A DNA stretch of 46,681 nucleotides, taken from contig CAKPKE010000012.1 of assembly GCA_934167095.1 (NCBI GenBank), forward strand, positions 1 to 46,681. Direction: 5' to 3'. The stretch's first letter is position 1. Each line of letters opens with the position of its first letter. The stretch is from an uncultured Clostridia bacterium. Its GTDB lineage: Bacteria > Bacillota > Clostridia > TANB77 > CAG-508. Below the pieces are notes generated by a model, which was not told the origin of the DNA, did not search any database, and saw nothing but the letters and a program-made list of their open reading frames with translations. Below are positions 8,550 to 18,914 of this stretch, piece after piece. The position numbers were made by a program, and so were the translations under genes.

Positions 8550-9449
8550 ATGTACAATAAAGAAAATTATTATTTTGTATGGTTGTCTAGTATTAACATT
8601 AAACCAGTAACAAAGGTTAAATTACTAGAACAATTTAAAACGCCAAAGATAATTTTTGAAAGTACAAAAGAAGAACTTGAAAAGAATTTAGATTGTGAAA
8701 AACTAAAAATAAATATAAAAAATAAAGAATTATTAATAGAAAAAATCATAGATAAAAAAGTAAAAGAAAATGTAACAAAAAATATAGAAAAAATGAACCA
8801 ATTAGGCATAGGAATTATAACATATCTAGATGAAGAATATCCACAAAATCTAAAAGATATATATGATTTTCCAATATGCCTATATTTTATTGGAAATAAA
8901 AAAATACTACAAAACAATAAAAAAATTGCAATGATAGGCTGTAGAGAATATAGTATGTATGGAAAAAATACTGCACTAATGTTTTCAGAGCAACTTGCTA
9001 AAAATAATTTTACTATTGTTAGTGGTTGTGCAAGAGGAATAGATTCATTTGCTCATACAGGAACTTTAAAATATAAAGAAAAAACAATTGCAGTATTAGG
9101 AAATAGTATTGAATATGTATATCCACCAGAAAATAAAATTTTAGAAGAAAAAATAATAAAAAGTGGAGGATTAATCTTATCAGAGTATATAATCGGAACA
9201 AAACCAAGTAAATACACATTTCCAGCAAGAAATAGAATAATTAGTGCTTTATCAGATGGAGTATTAGTGATAGAAGCAAAAGAAAAAAGTGGAACAATAA
9301 TAACTGTTGATTTTGCTTTAGAACAAGGAAAAAATATATATGCAGTACCTGGAAATATAACAAGTAAAAACTCTGAAGGCACTAATGATCTAATAAAAAA
9401 TGGAGCTAAAATAATAACAAAAATAGATGACATTTTAGAAGATTTTTAG
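8550..9449 (+). CDS. dprA: DNA-processing protein DprA
   Basis: 299 residues. The Rossmann-like DprA/Smf core is evident: MIGCREYSMYG, SGCARGIDSFAHTGTL (about 156-171), RNRIISALSDGVLVIEA, SGTIITVDFALEQGKNIYAVPG and a final GTNDLIKNGAKII. The family loads RecA onto incoming single-stranded DNA. An N-terminal helical segment of about 80 residues precedes the core. The C-terminal winged helix found in longer homologues is missing, which is common in Clostridia. It is directly coupled to folD upstream. Confidence 0.92.
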   Translation: MYNKENYYFVWLSSINIKPVTKVKLLEQFKTPKIIFESTKEELEKNLDCEKLKINIKNKELLIEKIIDKKVKENVTKNIEKMNQLGIGIITYLDEEYPQNLKDIYDFPICLYFIGNKKILQNNKKIAMIGCREYSMYGKNTALMFSEQLAKNNFTIVSGCARGIDSFAHTGTLKYKEKTIAVLGNSIEYVYPPENKILEEKIIKSGGLILSEYIIGTKPSKYTFPARNRIISALSDGVLVIEAKEKSGTIITVDFALEQGKNIYAVPGNITSKNSEGTNDLIKNGAKIITKIDDILEDF

Positions 9450-9457
9450 AAAAAGCT

Positions 9458-9486
9458 TTTACTTTTTTATAAATATGTAATATAAT
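9458..9486 (+). promoter_or_regulatory. Possible promoter for the penicillin-binding protein gene
   Basis: -10 TATAAT (9481-9486) with a weak -35 TTTACT (9458-9463) at 17 bases. It lies immediately after the dprA stop and 33 bp before the PBP start. Confidence 0.4.
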
Positions 9487-9519
9487 AAACAATGTATTAT
9501 TATACGTATGGAGGGACTT

Positions 9520-12132
9520 ATGAAAAAATCCAATAAAAACAACAAAAAAACAACAAATAAACATGAAAAACAAAGTACTTATACAGTCGAAACAAAAAAT
9601 AAGAAAAAAGGATATTTTAAAAGACATCCTAAATTTGCATTATTTTTAAAAATAATGATAGTTCTTATATTATTATTAATAGTAATTGTAGCAGGAGCAA
9701 TTGTTGCATTAATAGGTAGTGATAATTGGGAATTAACAAGTGAAGACTTAAATTCCAAGTCAGTTGATACAATAATATGTGACAAAGATGGTAATGAAAT
9801 TGCAAATGTATCAGGAATCGAAAAAAGAAGAAATGCTACACTTGAGGAAGTACCTAAAAATTTACAAAACGCATATATATCTATTGAAGACGAAAGATTC
9901 GATTCACATAAAGGTGTAGATTTAAAAAGAACATTAGGTGCAACAGTAAACTATATAATAAAAAGAGGTAATTCATCTTATGGCGGAAGTACAATCACAC
10001 AACAGCTTATCAAAAATCTAAAATATGATGATGATGATTCAGGTATAGCAGGAATTCAAAGAAAAATAAGAGAAATATCAAGAGCATATAAACTAGAAAA
10101 ATGGTTATCAAAAGATCAAATACTAGAATTATATTTAAATACAATATTTGTAGGCTCAGATGTTTATGGTGTAAAATTAGGCTCAATTTATTATTTTAAT
10201 AAGTCAGTATCTGACTTAGACCTAGCAGAATGTGCATTCCTAGCAGGAATTAACCACTCTCCTAATAACTATAATCCATTTGGAGAAAAAGATAATAGTG
10301 AAAAAATAAAAACTAGAACAAAAACAGTTTTAGTAAAAATGAAAGAGCTTGGAAAAATAACAACAGAAGAATATAACAATGCAGTAATAGAAGTTGATGC
10401 AGGTTTACATTTTGAAAAAGGAAATACATCATCAGGAAGTTCTATGTCATATTTAGCACAAGCTGCATATAACCAAGTAATAAAGCAATATGCAGAGGAA
10501 AATAATATATCACAAACTCAGGCTAAAACCAAAATTTCTGGTGGTGGGTATAAAATATATACAACACAAGATAGTAGTATTCAAGCTATAGCAGAAAGTG
10601 TTTATAGAAGCGGAGATCATATATTTAAAGGTGTTGCTAAAAAAGATGGAGTTTTAGTAAATGAAGGACATACTCAATCTGCAATGGTAATAATAGACCA
10701 TAAAACAGGTTATGTAGTAGGTTGTATGGGAGGTCTTGGAGATGATGTTAACGCAAATGGTCAAAATAGAGCAACTCAGTCAGAAAGACAACCAGGTTCT
10801 GCAATAAAACCAATAGCATCAATAGCACCAGCTCTTGAATCTGGAATAATAACAGCATCTACAATTTATGATGAATCAAGAACATATTTCTCTGGTGGAT
10901 ATACTCCAACAAACTCAGGAAAAGGTTTAATAACAGTAAGAAAAGCAATACAGATTTCTGCAAATACAACAGAAGTAAAAATTATGACAGAATTAGGACC
11001 TAAGAATTCTATTGATTTTATGAGAAAAATGGGAATATCCTCACTTGTAACAGCATCTGAAAACTCTGCTCATAATGATGAAAATTTAGCACTAGTTTTA
11101 GGTGGTGTAACAAATGGTATAACACCTCTTGAAATGGCAGGGGCTTATGCAACAATAGCAAATGATGGTGTGTATATAACTCCAACATTCTATACAAAAA
11201 TGGAAGATGCTTCAGGAAAAGTAATATTAGAAGCAAAACAAGAAAAAAATAGAGTAATGTCAGAAGCAAATGCATATATATTAAAGTCAATATTAACAGG
11301 ACCAGTAAGCTCTGGTGGAACTGCAACTTCTGCAAAAATATCAGGTCAAGAAACAGCTGGTAAAACAGGAACAACAAATGACAACTATGATAGATGGTTC
11401 TGTGGATTTACAAATTACTATACTGCAGCAACATGGTATGGATTTGACCAACCAGAAAACCTTTATTATGCAGGTGCAAACTATCCAAACAGAGCAGCAT
11501 CACTATGGAAATCTGTAATGGCTGATGTTCATAAAAACTTAGAAAGTTCAAGCTTTGAAAAGCCAAGTAATATAGTATCTGCAACAATATGCTTATCATC
11601 AGGAAAACTTGCAACAGATGGTTGTACAAATACATATACAGAATACTTTGTAAAGGGAACTGTTCCAGACTATTGTGATGGACATACAACTTTAACAATA
11701 TGTACAGATACAGGAAAAATTGCAAATGAAAACTGTCCAAATGTTGAAACAAAAACATATACTAAGAAACCAGAAAAAGAAGAAAATGGAAATTGGACAA
11801 CTGAAGATGGTGGAAAATATGATGTTCCAACAGAAACCTGTACAGAACATACAACAAAAGAAGTATCAATGCCTAATGTTGTCGGAAAAAATAAAGATGA
11901 TGCAGTAAAAGAACTTGAAAAATTAGGATTAATAGTAAAAACAGAATATAAAGAGTCAAAAGACAATGTAGATAAAGTAATATCTCAAGATGTGGGCTCT
12001 GGCACAAAGGTAAAAAGTGGTGCAACAGTTACAATAATTGTTGGTAAAAAGCCATCATCATCTGGTTCAGAAAATGGTGAAAATAATACTGAAAAGCCAA
12101 GCGAAAATAAAGAAAATAATACTGTAAACTAA
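9520..12132 (+). CDS. Class A penicillin-binding protein (PBP1A-like) with PASTA domain
   Basis: Bifunctional peptidoglycan glycosyltransferase/transpeptidase. ATG 9520 is chosen because GGAGGG (9510-9515) sits just before it; an ATG at 9508 overlaps that ribosome site. Order: Lys/Asn-rich cytoplasmic tail, one transmembrane helix (about 43-68), GT51 domain with EDERFDSHKGVD and GGSTITQQLIKN, then the penicillin-binding domain. The catalytic triad motifs are S427-A-I-K430, S480-A-N482 and K615-T-G617. A Cys-containing linker (about 690-780) leads to one PASTA repeat beginning at MPNVVGKNKDDAV and ending in a TIIVGKK strand. The protein ends in a Ser/Asn/Glu-rich tail. Confidence 0.94.
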   Translation: MKKSNKNNKKTTNKHEKQSTYTVETKNKKKGYFKRHPKFALFLKIMIVLILLLIVIVAGAIVALIGSDNWELTSEDLNSKSVDTIICDKDGNEIANVSGIEKRRNATLEEVPKNLQNAYISIEDERFDSHKGVDLKRTLGATVNYIIKRGNSSYGGSTITQQLIKNLKYDDDDSGIAGIQRKIREISRAYKLEKWLSKDQILELYLNTIFVGSDVYGVKLGSIYYFNKSVSDLDLAECAFLAGINHSPNNYNPFGEKDNSEKIKTRTKTVLVKMKELGKITTEEYNNAVIEVDAGLHFEKGNTSSGSSMSYLAQAAYNQVIKQYAEENNISQTQAKTKISGGGYKIYTTQDSSIQAIAESVYRSGDHIFKGVAKKDGVLVNEGHTQSAMVIIDHKTGYVVGCMGGLGDDVNANGQNRATQSERQPGSAIKPIASIAPALESGIITASTIYDESRTYFSGGYTPTNSGKGLITVRKAIQISANTTEVKIMTELGPKNSIDFMRKMGISSLVTASENSAHNDENLALVLGGVTNGITPLEMAGAYATIANDGVYITPTFYTKMEDASGKVILEAKQEKNRVMSEANAYILKSILTGPVSSGGTATSAKISGQETAGKTGTTNDNYDRWFCGFTNYYTAATWYGFDQPENLYYAGANYPNRAASLWKSVMADVHKNLESSSFEKPSNIVSATICLSSGKLATDGCTNTYTEYFVKGTVPDYCDGHTTLTICTDTGKIANENCPNVETKTYTKKPEKEENGNWTTEDGGKYDVPTETCTEHTTKEVSMPNVVGKNKDDAVKELEKLGLIVKTEYKESKDNVDKVISQDVGSGTKVKSGATVTIIVGKKPSSSGSENGENNTEKPSENKENNTVN

Positions 12133-12165
12133 AATTAAAGCTAATTAAAGAAAGGAAAAAGTTTT

Positions 12166-13584
12166 ATGGATTTAACTTTCTATAATACATTAACAAGGAA
12201 AAAAGAAAAATTTACAACAATAGAGGAAAATAAAGTAAAGATGTATAGTTGTGGACCTACGGTCTACTTCTATGCACATATAGGTAACTTTAGAACATAT
12301 ATATTCATGGACACTTTAAGAAGAGTATTAAAATATAATGGTTATGAGCTTAAACATGTAATGAATATTACTGATGTAGGACATTTAGTGTCTGATGCTG
12401 ATGAAGGCGAAGATAAAATGGAAAAAGCGGCTAAAAGGGAAAACAAAAATCCCTATGAAATAGCAGAATTTTATACAAAAGCTTTCTTTGAGGATATGGA
12501 TAAGTTAAATATTGATAAACCTGAAATAATAACAAAAGCAACAGATAATATTCCTCAAATGATAGAATACGTAAAAGACATAATCAAAAATGGATATGCT
12601 TATGAAACAAGCAAAGGAATATATTTTGATATATCAAAACTAGATAAATATCCAGTATTATCTAACAGAAAACTAGATGATCAAATTGCTGGTGCTAGAG
12701 TTGATGTAGATACAGAAAAGAAAAATCCTTATGACTTTGCAATTTGGATTAAAGCTCCAGAAAATCACTTAATGAAATGGGATAGTCCTTGGGGATTATC
12801 TTATCCAGGATGGCATTTAGAGTGCTCTACAATGGGAAGAAGATTTTTAGGTGAAGAATTTGATATTCACACAGGTGGTGTTGATCATATTCCAACACAC
12901 CATGAAAATGAAATTGCTCAAAGTAAAGGTGCAACAGGAAAAATTCCAGCAAGAACATGGATGCATTGTGAATATCTTTTAGTTGATGGCGGAAAAATGT
13001 CAAAAAGTTTAGGAAATACCTATACAATATCACAATTAAAGGAAAAAGGAATATATCCACTTGCATATAAATTATTCTGTTTCACAGCACATTATAGAAA
13101 TCAATTAAATTTTACTTTTGAAGGTGCATTTGGTGCCCAAAAAGCATTAGAAAGATTATATGATTGCTATGTAAAACATGAAAATGGAACAGAAAAAATT
13201 TCTCAAGAACAAATTAATGAATATAAAGAAAAATTCAGAAATGCAATTAATGATGATATGAATATGCCACTTGCTATGAGTATTGTATGGGAAGTAGCTA
13301 GAAATGAAGTAAAATCAAAAGATTTTGCAGAATTATTAAAAGATTTTGATAAAGTTTTAGGATTAGACATAAAAAATGCAAAAATGTATTTAGGTGAATT
13401 TAATAACAAAAAAATAGATGAAATTCCAGAAGAACTTCAAAAAATTTTAGATGAAAGAAACTTAGCAAGACAAAATAAAGATTGGGCAAAATCGGATGAA
13501 TTAAGAGATAAAATTTCTGAGCGTGGTTATATAGTAAAAGATACAAAAGAAGGCTCTGTTCTTGAAAAGAAAGCAAATGTATAA
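12166..13584 (+). CDS. cysS: Cysteinyl-tRNA synthetase
   Basis: 472 residues, full length. Class I signatures are H38-I-G-N41 and K277-M-S-K-S281. Zinc ligands typical of CysRS are seen: C29 in SCGPT, Cys in GWHLECS, and the His/Glu of HHENEIAQ. It charges tRNA-Cys in the cytoplasm. The gap to the PBP gene is only 33 bp and has no T-box leader, so it is probably transcribed from upstream. AAAGGAAAAAG precedes the ATG. Confidence 0.96.
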   Translation: MDLTFYNTLTRKKEKFTTIEENKVKMYSCGPTVYFYAHIGNFRTYIFMDTLRRVLKYNGYELKHVMNITDVGHLVSDADEGEDKMEKAAKRENKNPYEIAEFYTKAFFEDMDKLNIDKPEIITKATDNIPQMIEYVKDIIKNGYAYETSKGIYFDISKLDKYPVLSNRKLDDQIAGARVDVDTEKKNPYDFAIWIKAPENHLMKWDSPWGLSYPGWHLECSTMGRRFLGEEFDIHTGGVDHIPTHHENEIAQSKGATGKIPARTWMHCEYLLVDGGKMSKSLGNTYTISQLKEKGIYPLAYKLFCFTAHYRNQLNFTFEGAFGAQKALERLYDCYVKHENGTEKISQEQINEYKEKFRNAINDDMNMPLAMSIVWEVARNEVKSKDFAELLKDFDKVLGLDIKNAKMYLGEFNNKKIDEIPEELQKILDERNLARQNKDWAKSDELRDKISERGYIVKDTKEGSVLEKKANV

Positions 13585-13606
13585 ATAATGTTAGGAGATT
13601 GATATA

Positions 13607-14653
13607 ATGGCAGAAAATAGTAACAATAAAACTAATAACTCATTTTTTAAAGATATTATAAAAAGTGTTAAAGACTTTGATAAATATGAGGACTTTGCAC
13701 TAGAAGGTGTAAAAAAATCTATTGTATATATACTAAAAATTATAGCAATATTTGCGTTAGTGGTTACAATAGTGTCAATATATCAATTTTCCAAAGGTGT
13801 AAATCAAGCAATTAATTACTTTAATGAAAGTATTAGTAGTTTAGAATATGCAGATGGAATTTTGCAAATAAATAATAATGAAAAACTAGATATAAATAAT
13901 GAAGAAAACTTATTTGAAATAATAATAGATACTCAAGAATTAAATGAAGATGGTATAAATGAATATAAAGATTATATAAATAGTAAAAATAATATAATAA
14001 TTATATTAAGAAATAAAATATTTGTAAAAAATGCTTTTTCTGCATCAGTAACCGAAAATGAATATAGTGAACTATTAAATAATTATAATATAGAGTCAAT
14101 GGACAAGCAACAAGTATTAGATTATATTAATAGTAATAAAGCACCAATGTATATTGCAGTAACAGGCATTGTATATATTTATATGCTAATGGAATATTTT
14201 ATAAGTGTAATTTTGGATATTGTAATGCTTGCTCTTATAACATGTATCCTATGCATGGTTAGTAGATTAAAAATTAAATTTAAAGCAGGATTTGGAATTG
14301 CAACACATGCATTAACTCTTTCATTAATATTAAATTTAATTTATATAATAATAAATTCATTAACAGGATTTACTATAAAATATTTCTCAATAATGTATAT
14401 GGGAATAGCTTATGTCTATATAATAACTGCAATATTTATGATTAAATCAGATTTTATAAAAAGGCAAGTTGAAGTTGAAAAAATAAAAACGGAGCAAGAA
14501 AAAGTTCACGAAGAGTTAGAATCTAAAAAAGAGCAGGAAAAAGACAAGAAGCAAGAAGAAAAAAATAAAAGAGAAAGAGAAAAACAAAAAGATAAAGAAA
14601 AAAAAGAGGAACAAGGTGAAACCGAAGATAAACCAGAGGGAAGCAATGCTTAA
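13607..14653 (+). CDS. DUF1189 family membrane protein
   Basis: 348 residues. The opening NSFFKDIIKSVKDFDKYEDFA block followed by a first transmembrane helix (about 43-65) is the DUF1189 pattern. An extracytoplasmic segment of about 110 residues follows, then four hydrophobic helices (about 180-285). The last 60 residues are a highly charged Lys/Glu tail, likely a cytoplasmic coiled coil. Function is unknown. It lies 22 bp after cysS and 19 bp before ftsH, suggesting a shared operon with the protease. Confidence 0.7.
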   Translation: MAENSNNKTNNSFFKDIIKSVKDFDKYEDFALEGVKKSIVYILKIIAIFALVVTIVSIYQFSKGVNQAINYFNESISSLEYADGILQINNNEKLDINNEENLFEIIIDTQELNEDGINEYKDYINSKNNIIIILRNKIFVKNAFSASVTENEYSELLNNYNIESMDKQQVLDYINSNKAPMYIAVTGIVYIYMLMEYFISVILDIVMLALITCILCMVSRLKIKFKAGFGIATHALTLSLILNLIYIIINSLTGFTIKYFSIMYMGIAYVYIITAIFMIKSDFIKRQVEVEKIKTEQEKVHEELESKKEQEKDKKQEEKNKREREKQKDKEKKEEQGETEDKPEGSNA

Positions 14654-14672
14654 AGAAAGAGGTATTTAGATT

Positions 14673-16505
14673 TTGAAGAAAAATAATGATTTTGAAAAAA
14701 ATAAATCTGAAAAGAAAAAGCAAGAAAAAGCAAAGAAGATATTAATTGTAATAATTTCTGTTTTAATAGCTATTATTTTAACAGCAACATATATGTTCAT
14801 TAATAACAAAAATAAAGAAAAAGATGATGTTATTCCAGAAGACGAAATAGCATATACAGAATTAATAAAACAAATAGATGAGGGAAATGTCACTAAAATT
14901 AAAATGACAGTAGGAAGTACTACTGTAAAGGTAACTTTAAAAGATGAAGAAAAACCAAAAACAGGAATAGTTCCTAGTACACAAGCTTTTATTGAATTAG
15001 TTCAAGAAAAAGTGAAAGATGGTAATGAAATAGAGTTAGTACAAGTAAAACCAAGTGTAGTTTCTACAATATTTACTTATGTTTTAAACTTTTTACCTAC
15101 AATATTAATGATTGTACTATTTGTATTAATATTCCAAATGTATGGCTTAGGTGATAAAGGTAAAGTATATGAAGCTGAAAGTGAAGAATCAAAAACAAAA
15201 TTTGATGATGTAGCAGGTCTTGATGAAGAAAAACAAGAAATGGTAGAAATTGTAGATTTCTTAAAAAATCCAGAAGAGTTTTATAAAATGGGAGCAAAAG
15301 TTCCAAGAGGAGTTCTTCTTTGTGGGGAACCAGGAACAGGAAAAACTCTTATAGCAAAGGCTATTGCTGGAGAAGCTGATGTACCATTTATATCAATGAG
15401 TGGTTCTGAGTTTATTGAAATGTTTGCAGGACTTGGAGCCTCAAGAGTAAGGAAACTATTTGAAAAAGCAAAAAAACTATCACCAGCAATAATATTCATA
15501 GACGAAATTGATGCAATAGGAGCAAGAAGAACTGATGCATCTGGTGCAGAAACAGAAAATAACCAGACTTTAAATCAATTACTTGTTGAAATGGATGGAT
15601 TTGAAAAAGATAGTACTATCATTGTAATTGCAGCAACAAACAGACCTGAGATGCTAGATAAAGCCTTACTAAGACCAGGAAGATTTGATAGAAGAATTAT
15701 AATTGGACTACCGGATATGAGAGGCAGAGAAGAAATATTAAATATACATGCTAAAAATAAAAAATTAGCAGTAGATGTAGATTTAAAAAATATTGCTTCA
15801 GATACAGCTGGGTTTACAGGTGCTGAACTTGCAAACATACTAAATGAGGCTGCAATTATTGCTACCGTTAATAAACATGAGGCTATAACTAATAAAGATA
15901 TAGATGATGCATTAAAAAAGGTAACTGTTGGTGTTGAAAAGCATAGTAGAGTAATGTCTGAAAAGGATAAAAGAATTACAGCATATCACGAAGCTGGACA
16001 TGCAGTAGTAAGTAGATTCTTAGAAACTCAAAAAGATATAAAAGAAGTATCAATAATACCAAGAGGTGTTGCTGGTGGATATACAATGTATAAGTCTAAT
16101 GAAGATAAATGTTATATATCAAAAACAGAAATGTCTGAAAAGCTAATTTCATTATTAGGCGGAAGAGCTGCTGAAAAACTTGTAATTAAAGATATTTCAA
16201 CAGGAGCTAGTAATGACATAGAAGTAGCAACAGATATAGCAAAGAAAATGATAACAATATACGGAATGAGTGATGTAGTTGGACCGATAAGTATTAATCT
16301 AGAAAAAGATCCATATCAAATGCAATTATTTGGTGAAAATATAGAAAATACAATAGGAAGCGAAGTTACAGTATTAGTGAACAATGCATATGTAGAGGCA
16401 CAAAAAATATTATTAGATCACATGGATAAATTAAATGAGCTTGCACAATTATTAATTGAAAAAGAAGTAATATCTGGAGCAGAATTTGAAAAAATATTTG
16501 AATAA
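14673..16505 (+). CDS. ftsH: ATP-dependent zinc metalloprotease FtsH
   Basis: 610 residues from a TTG start preceded by AAAGAGG. Two membrane helices (about 22-44 and about 132-150) flank the small extracytoplasmic domain. The AAA+ module has Walker A GEPGTGKT (about 218-225, with Glu where most FtsH have Pro), Walker B IIFIDEIDAIG and the NRPEMLDKALLRPGRFDR second region of homology. The zinc site is H439-E-A-G-H443 with a later Asp in the GGRAAEKL/GASNDIEVATDIA region. It degrades membrane and regulatory proteins as a hexamer. It is the last gene before a convergent terminator. Confidence 0.95.
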   Translation: MKKNNDFEKNKSEKKKQEKAKKILIVIISVLIAIILTATYMFINNKNKEKDDVIPEDEIAYTELIKQIDEGNVTKIKMTVGSTTVKVTLKDEEKPKTGIVPSTQAFIELVQEKVKDGNEIELVQVKPSVVSTIFTYVLNFLPTILMIVLFVLIFQMYGLGDKGKVYEAESEESKTKFDDVAGLDEEKQEMVEIVDFLKNPEEFYKMGAKVPRGVLLCGEPGTGKTLIAKAIAGEADVPFISMSGSEFIEMFAGLGASRVRKLFEKAKKLSPAIIFIDEIDAIGARRTDASGAETENNQTLNQLLVEMDGFEKDSTIIVIAATNRPEMLDKALLRPGRFDRRIIIGLPDMRGREEILNIHAKNKKLAVDVDLKNIASDTAGFTGAELANILNEAAIIATVNKHEAITNKDIDDALKKVTVGVEKHSRVMSEKDKRITAYHEAGHAVVSRFLETQKDIKEVSIIPRGVAGGYTMYKSNEDKCYISKTEMSEKLISLLGGRAAEKLVIKDISTGASNDIEVATDIAKKMITIYGMSDVVGPISINLEKDPYQMQLFGENIENTIGSEVTVLVNNAYVEAQKILLDHMDKLNELAQLLIEKEVISGAEFEKIFE

Positions 16506-16516
16506 ATAAATGAACT

Positions 16517-16564
16517 AAAATAAGCAGCAATGAACTAAAAAATAATTTATTGTTGCTTATTTTA
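16517..16564. terminator. Bidirectional terminator between ftsH and gerAC
   Basis: AAAATAAGCAGCAAT (16517-16531) pairs with ATTGTTGCTTATTTTA (16549-16564) with one G-T wobble. A T-run follows on the plus side and the A-rich 5' side serves the minus strand. It separates two convergent genes. Confidence 0.8.
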
Positions 16565-16587
16565 TTTTTATATAAAAAGTAATAATG

Positions 16588-17749
16588 TTACATGAAAGAA
16601 TATCCTGATTTTATGGTTGTATTTACATAAACGTCAAAAAAGCTATTTTTAAAATTGCTAAGCCAATTATATTCTTGCCACTCTGAAGTTGTTGCAAAGT
16701 GTTTAACTGCATATTTTCCAAAACTATCAATATCACAATTATACTCTTTACAAATTTTATATAAATATTTTTCGATTTGAGTAGTTAAATACTGATTAAA
16801 AGATTTCTCTAAAATAGGTAAATTATCTTTTGAAATATAACTATTTTGCACAGTACTTAAAGAAGCGCCAACAGATAATATTTTTACTTGTAGGCTTATA
16901 TTAGTTTTTATATATGGTGAATTGTTAATAAAATTTACACTGTTTTTTGTATTTTTGTCTAATTTTAATTCGACATCAATTGTTGAATTGCCATTATCTA
17001 ATGGATTAGGAACTTGAACTTTGCAACTATTTAGTTCATTTGAAATTATCATGTGACAAATGGTTTCCCAAATGCTAAGTTCCCCAACCAATTTATCTTT
17101 ATTAAAAACTGTCATTCCCATTATTTCAAGTTTTGAGGTATCGTTTTGGGAATTTATAAAACCAAGTGAAGCAGAAGGCTGTGAAAATGTATCATAATAA
17201 TCTGAAAAAAACTCTATTAAAGATACTGATTTTGTGTAACCACTATAAGTATTAGAAGTAGTAACTAAGTCATAATATCTAGAAGCTAAATCTTCAAGAA
17301 TAGGGTCTGAAGAATCAATAAAATCACTTGCAGAACTCTTAGAAATAATAATATTAGCATGAGGACTCATTTCAATATTATCTGAAAAAGTTGCAATATA
17401 TTGAAAAACACCTTCAGATGCAAGATCTTCTGAAATTATTATGACTTTGCACTGTGACAAATTTACAATTCTACTGATATGACTGTTAAATAAGTCTATA
17501 CCAGATTCTATTGAAGAACATTCAACTGAATCTGAAATATTTGTTGAACTTTGTTTTCCGTCCCTCAACACTTGTTTTAGCAAGTTGAATGGTAAGTTTT
17601 AACGGTGATGAAGTTCCTTTATCTAATCCAACTGCGATTACATATGCTATATTACTCAAGTTATGCGCATTGTAACAGGTGGAAAAAGAAAATAGTGAAA
17701 ATGAAAGTATTATTATAATAATTAAAACTATATAAATGTAATTTTTCAT
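16588..17749 (-). CDS. gerAC: Spore germination lipoprotein GerAC (Ger(x)C), CGG +1 shift
   Basis: Third subunit of a GerA-type germinant receptor. Frame 0 from ATG 17749 encodes a lipoprotein signal (LFSFSTC, Cys25) and the AYVIAVGLDKG strand. It then meets CGG (17560-17558) after 63 codons and stops ten codons later. Skipping C17560 reads GGA (Gly) and continues for 323 codons to 16588, giving 386 residues, the normal length. The downstream part has the family's CKVIIISEDLASEGV block and C-terminal beta/alpha domain ending near FDVYVNTTIKSGY. Without the shift neither fragment would be a functional subunit. The ribosome site AAAGGA lies 12 bases before ATG. gerAB ends about 50 bp upstream. 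Confidence 0.88.
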
Positions 17750-17800
17750 TTTTAATGACAGTCCTTTCTGTACTTTTTAGGAAAAATAGAAATAAAAGCT

Positions 17801-18908
17801 TTATCCTTTTAAACTATGAAAACCTCCGTTTCTTTAAGTTTGCAAGTAACAATATTATTGGAAATATTACAAATACAAATGGTCCTGCAATATATTTGGA
17901 TGATATAATGTTAATTTCTCTTGTAAATATTAATGTTGGTGGTAATAAAGCAAGTATAAAAGTTATCATACATAAAGGAAATATGAATGGCTTGCTATTT
18001 TTTACTCCTGATAGCTTTTTTAATATACGAAGCTCAAACATTACAGCAATATTTAAATATGTCATGAATGATAAAATCCATACAAACATAAATAACGATT
18101 CTGGGTGTTGAAAATATTTTCCAAAAGGATTATTTGATATTAGCAAATATACAGGTGATATATTTTTTAACTCTGTTACAAAAGAAAAAGACAAAAGTAA
18201 ACACACTGTTGCTGAAATTAAAAGCAAGGTTGTTATAATAACTGAGATTAGAGCAATTTTTTTAAAATTTTTATTTTCCGTATTTTTTAACATTGGTGGT
18301 ATTAAATATAAAACCATAAGTCCATTAAGGGAAAATAAATGCATAAGGCCAGAGATAAATATTGTATTAATGCCATTTCCTAAAATGGGAAAAAAACGTT
18401 GATATGTCATGTTGGGAATAACAAGTCCAAAGCACAATATTAAACTTGCGACCATACCAAAACAAAAAATAAAGTTAGTTCTAATTAAGCTATTACCATT
18501 TACCATATTGGCAACAATAGTTACTACAAAAAATGAAAGTAGTAAATAAATAACAGATGCATTTTGATAATATAAAATATGAAGCACTTCGCAAAATTCT
18601 CTAACTAATATTGCTGACATAATCATTATATAAACACAAATAAAAATTCCAATAATAGTTCTTAAAACCTTACCACCTAAAAATTCAGAAATGTCAATAA
18701 TATCTAAGCCTGAAAAATTCTTAAAAAGTCTACAAATTATATAAGTAAAAATGATTGCAATAATGCTAATATATAAAACGTTTAAAATAGAAGAGGAGCC
18801 ATTTTGAACTAGAATATTTTGTGGTAAAAATAAAATTAATCTATTTATAGATGGAATAAGAACTAATGCTATAGCTTCTATTGTACTTATCTTATTTAAA
18901 GTAGACAT
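17801..18908 (-). CDS. gerAB: Spore germination permease GerAB, CGG +1 site near the end
   Basis: Spore-permease family (APC superfamily fold) subunit thought to bind the germinant in the inner spore membrane. About ten hydrophobic helices fill the length. In frame 0 it has 364 residues, stopping at 17814 after a KKRRFS tail. Codon 361 is CGG (17828-17826) followed by A. If this site behaves as the other CGGA sites, the tail becomes KKGGFHSLKG and ends at 17801. Both lengths are plausible, so function does not depend on the shift here. It starts 6 bp after the gerAA stop. Confidence 0.85.
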
Positions 18909-18914
18909 ATATTG

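Noticed and set aside
17755..18111. Plus-strand ORF of 118 codons opposite gerAB/gerAC
   Set aside because: It is the mirror of the gerAB coding strand, lacks a ribosome site, and its residues match no family.
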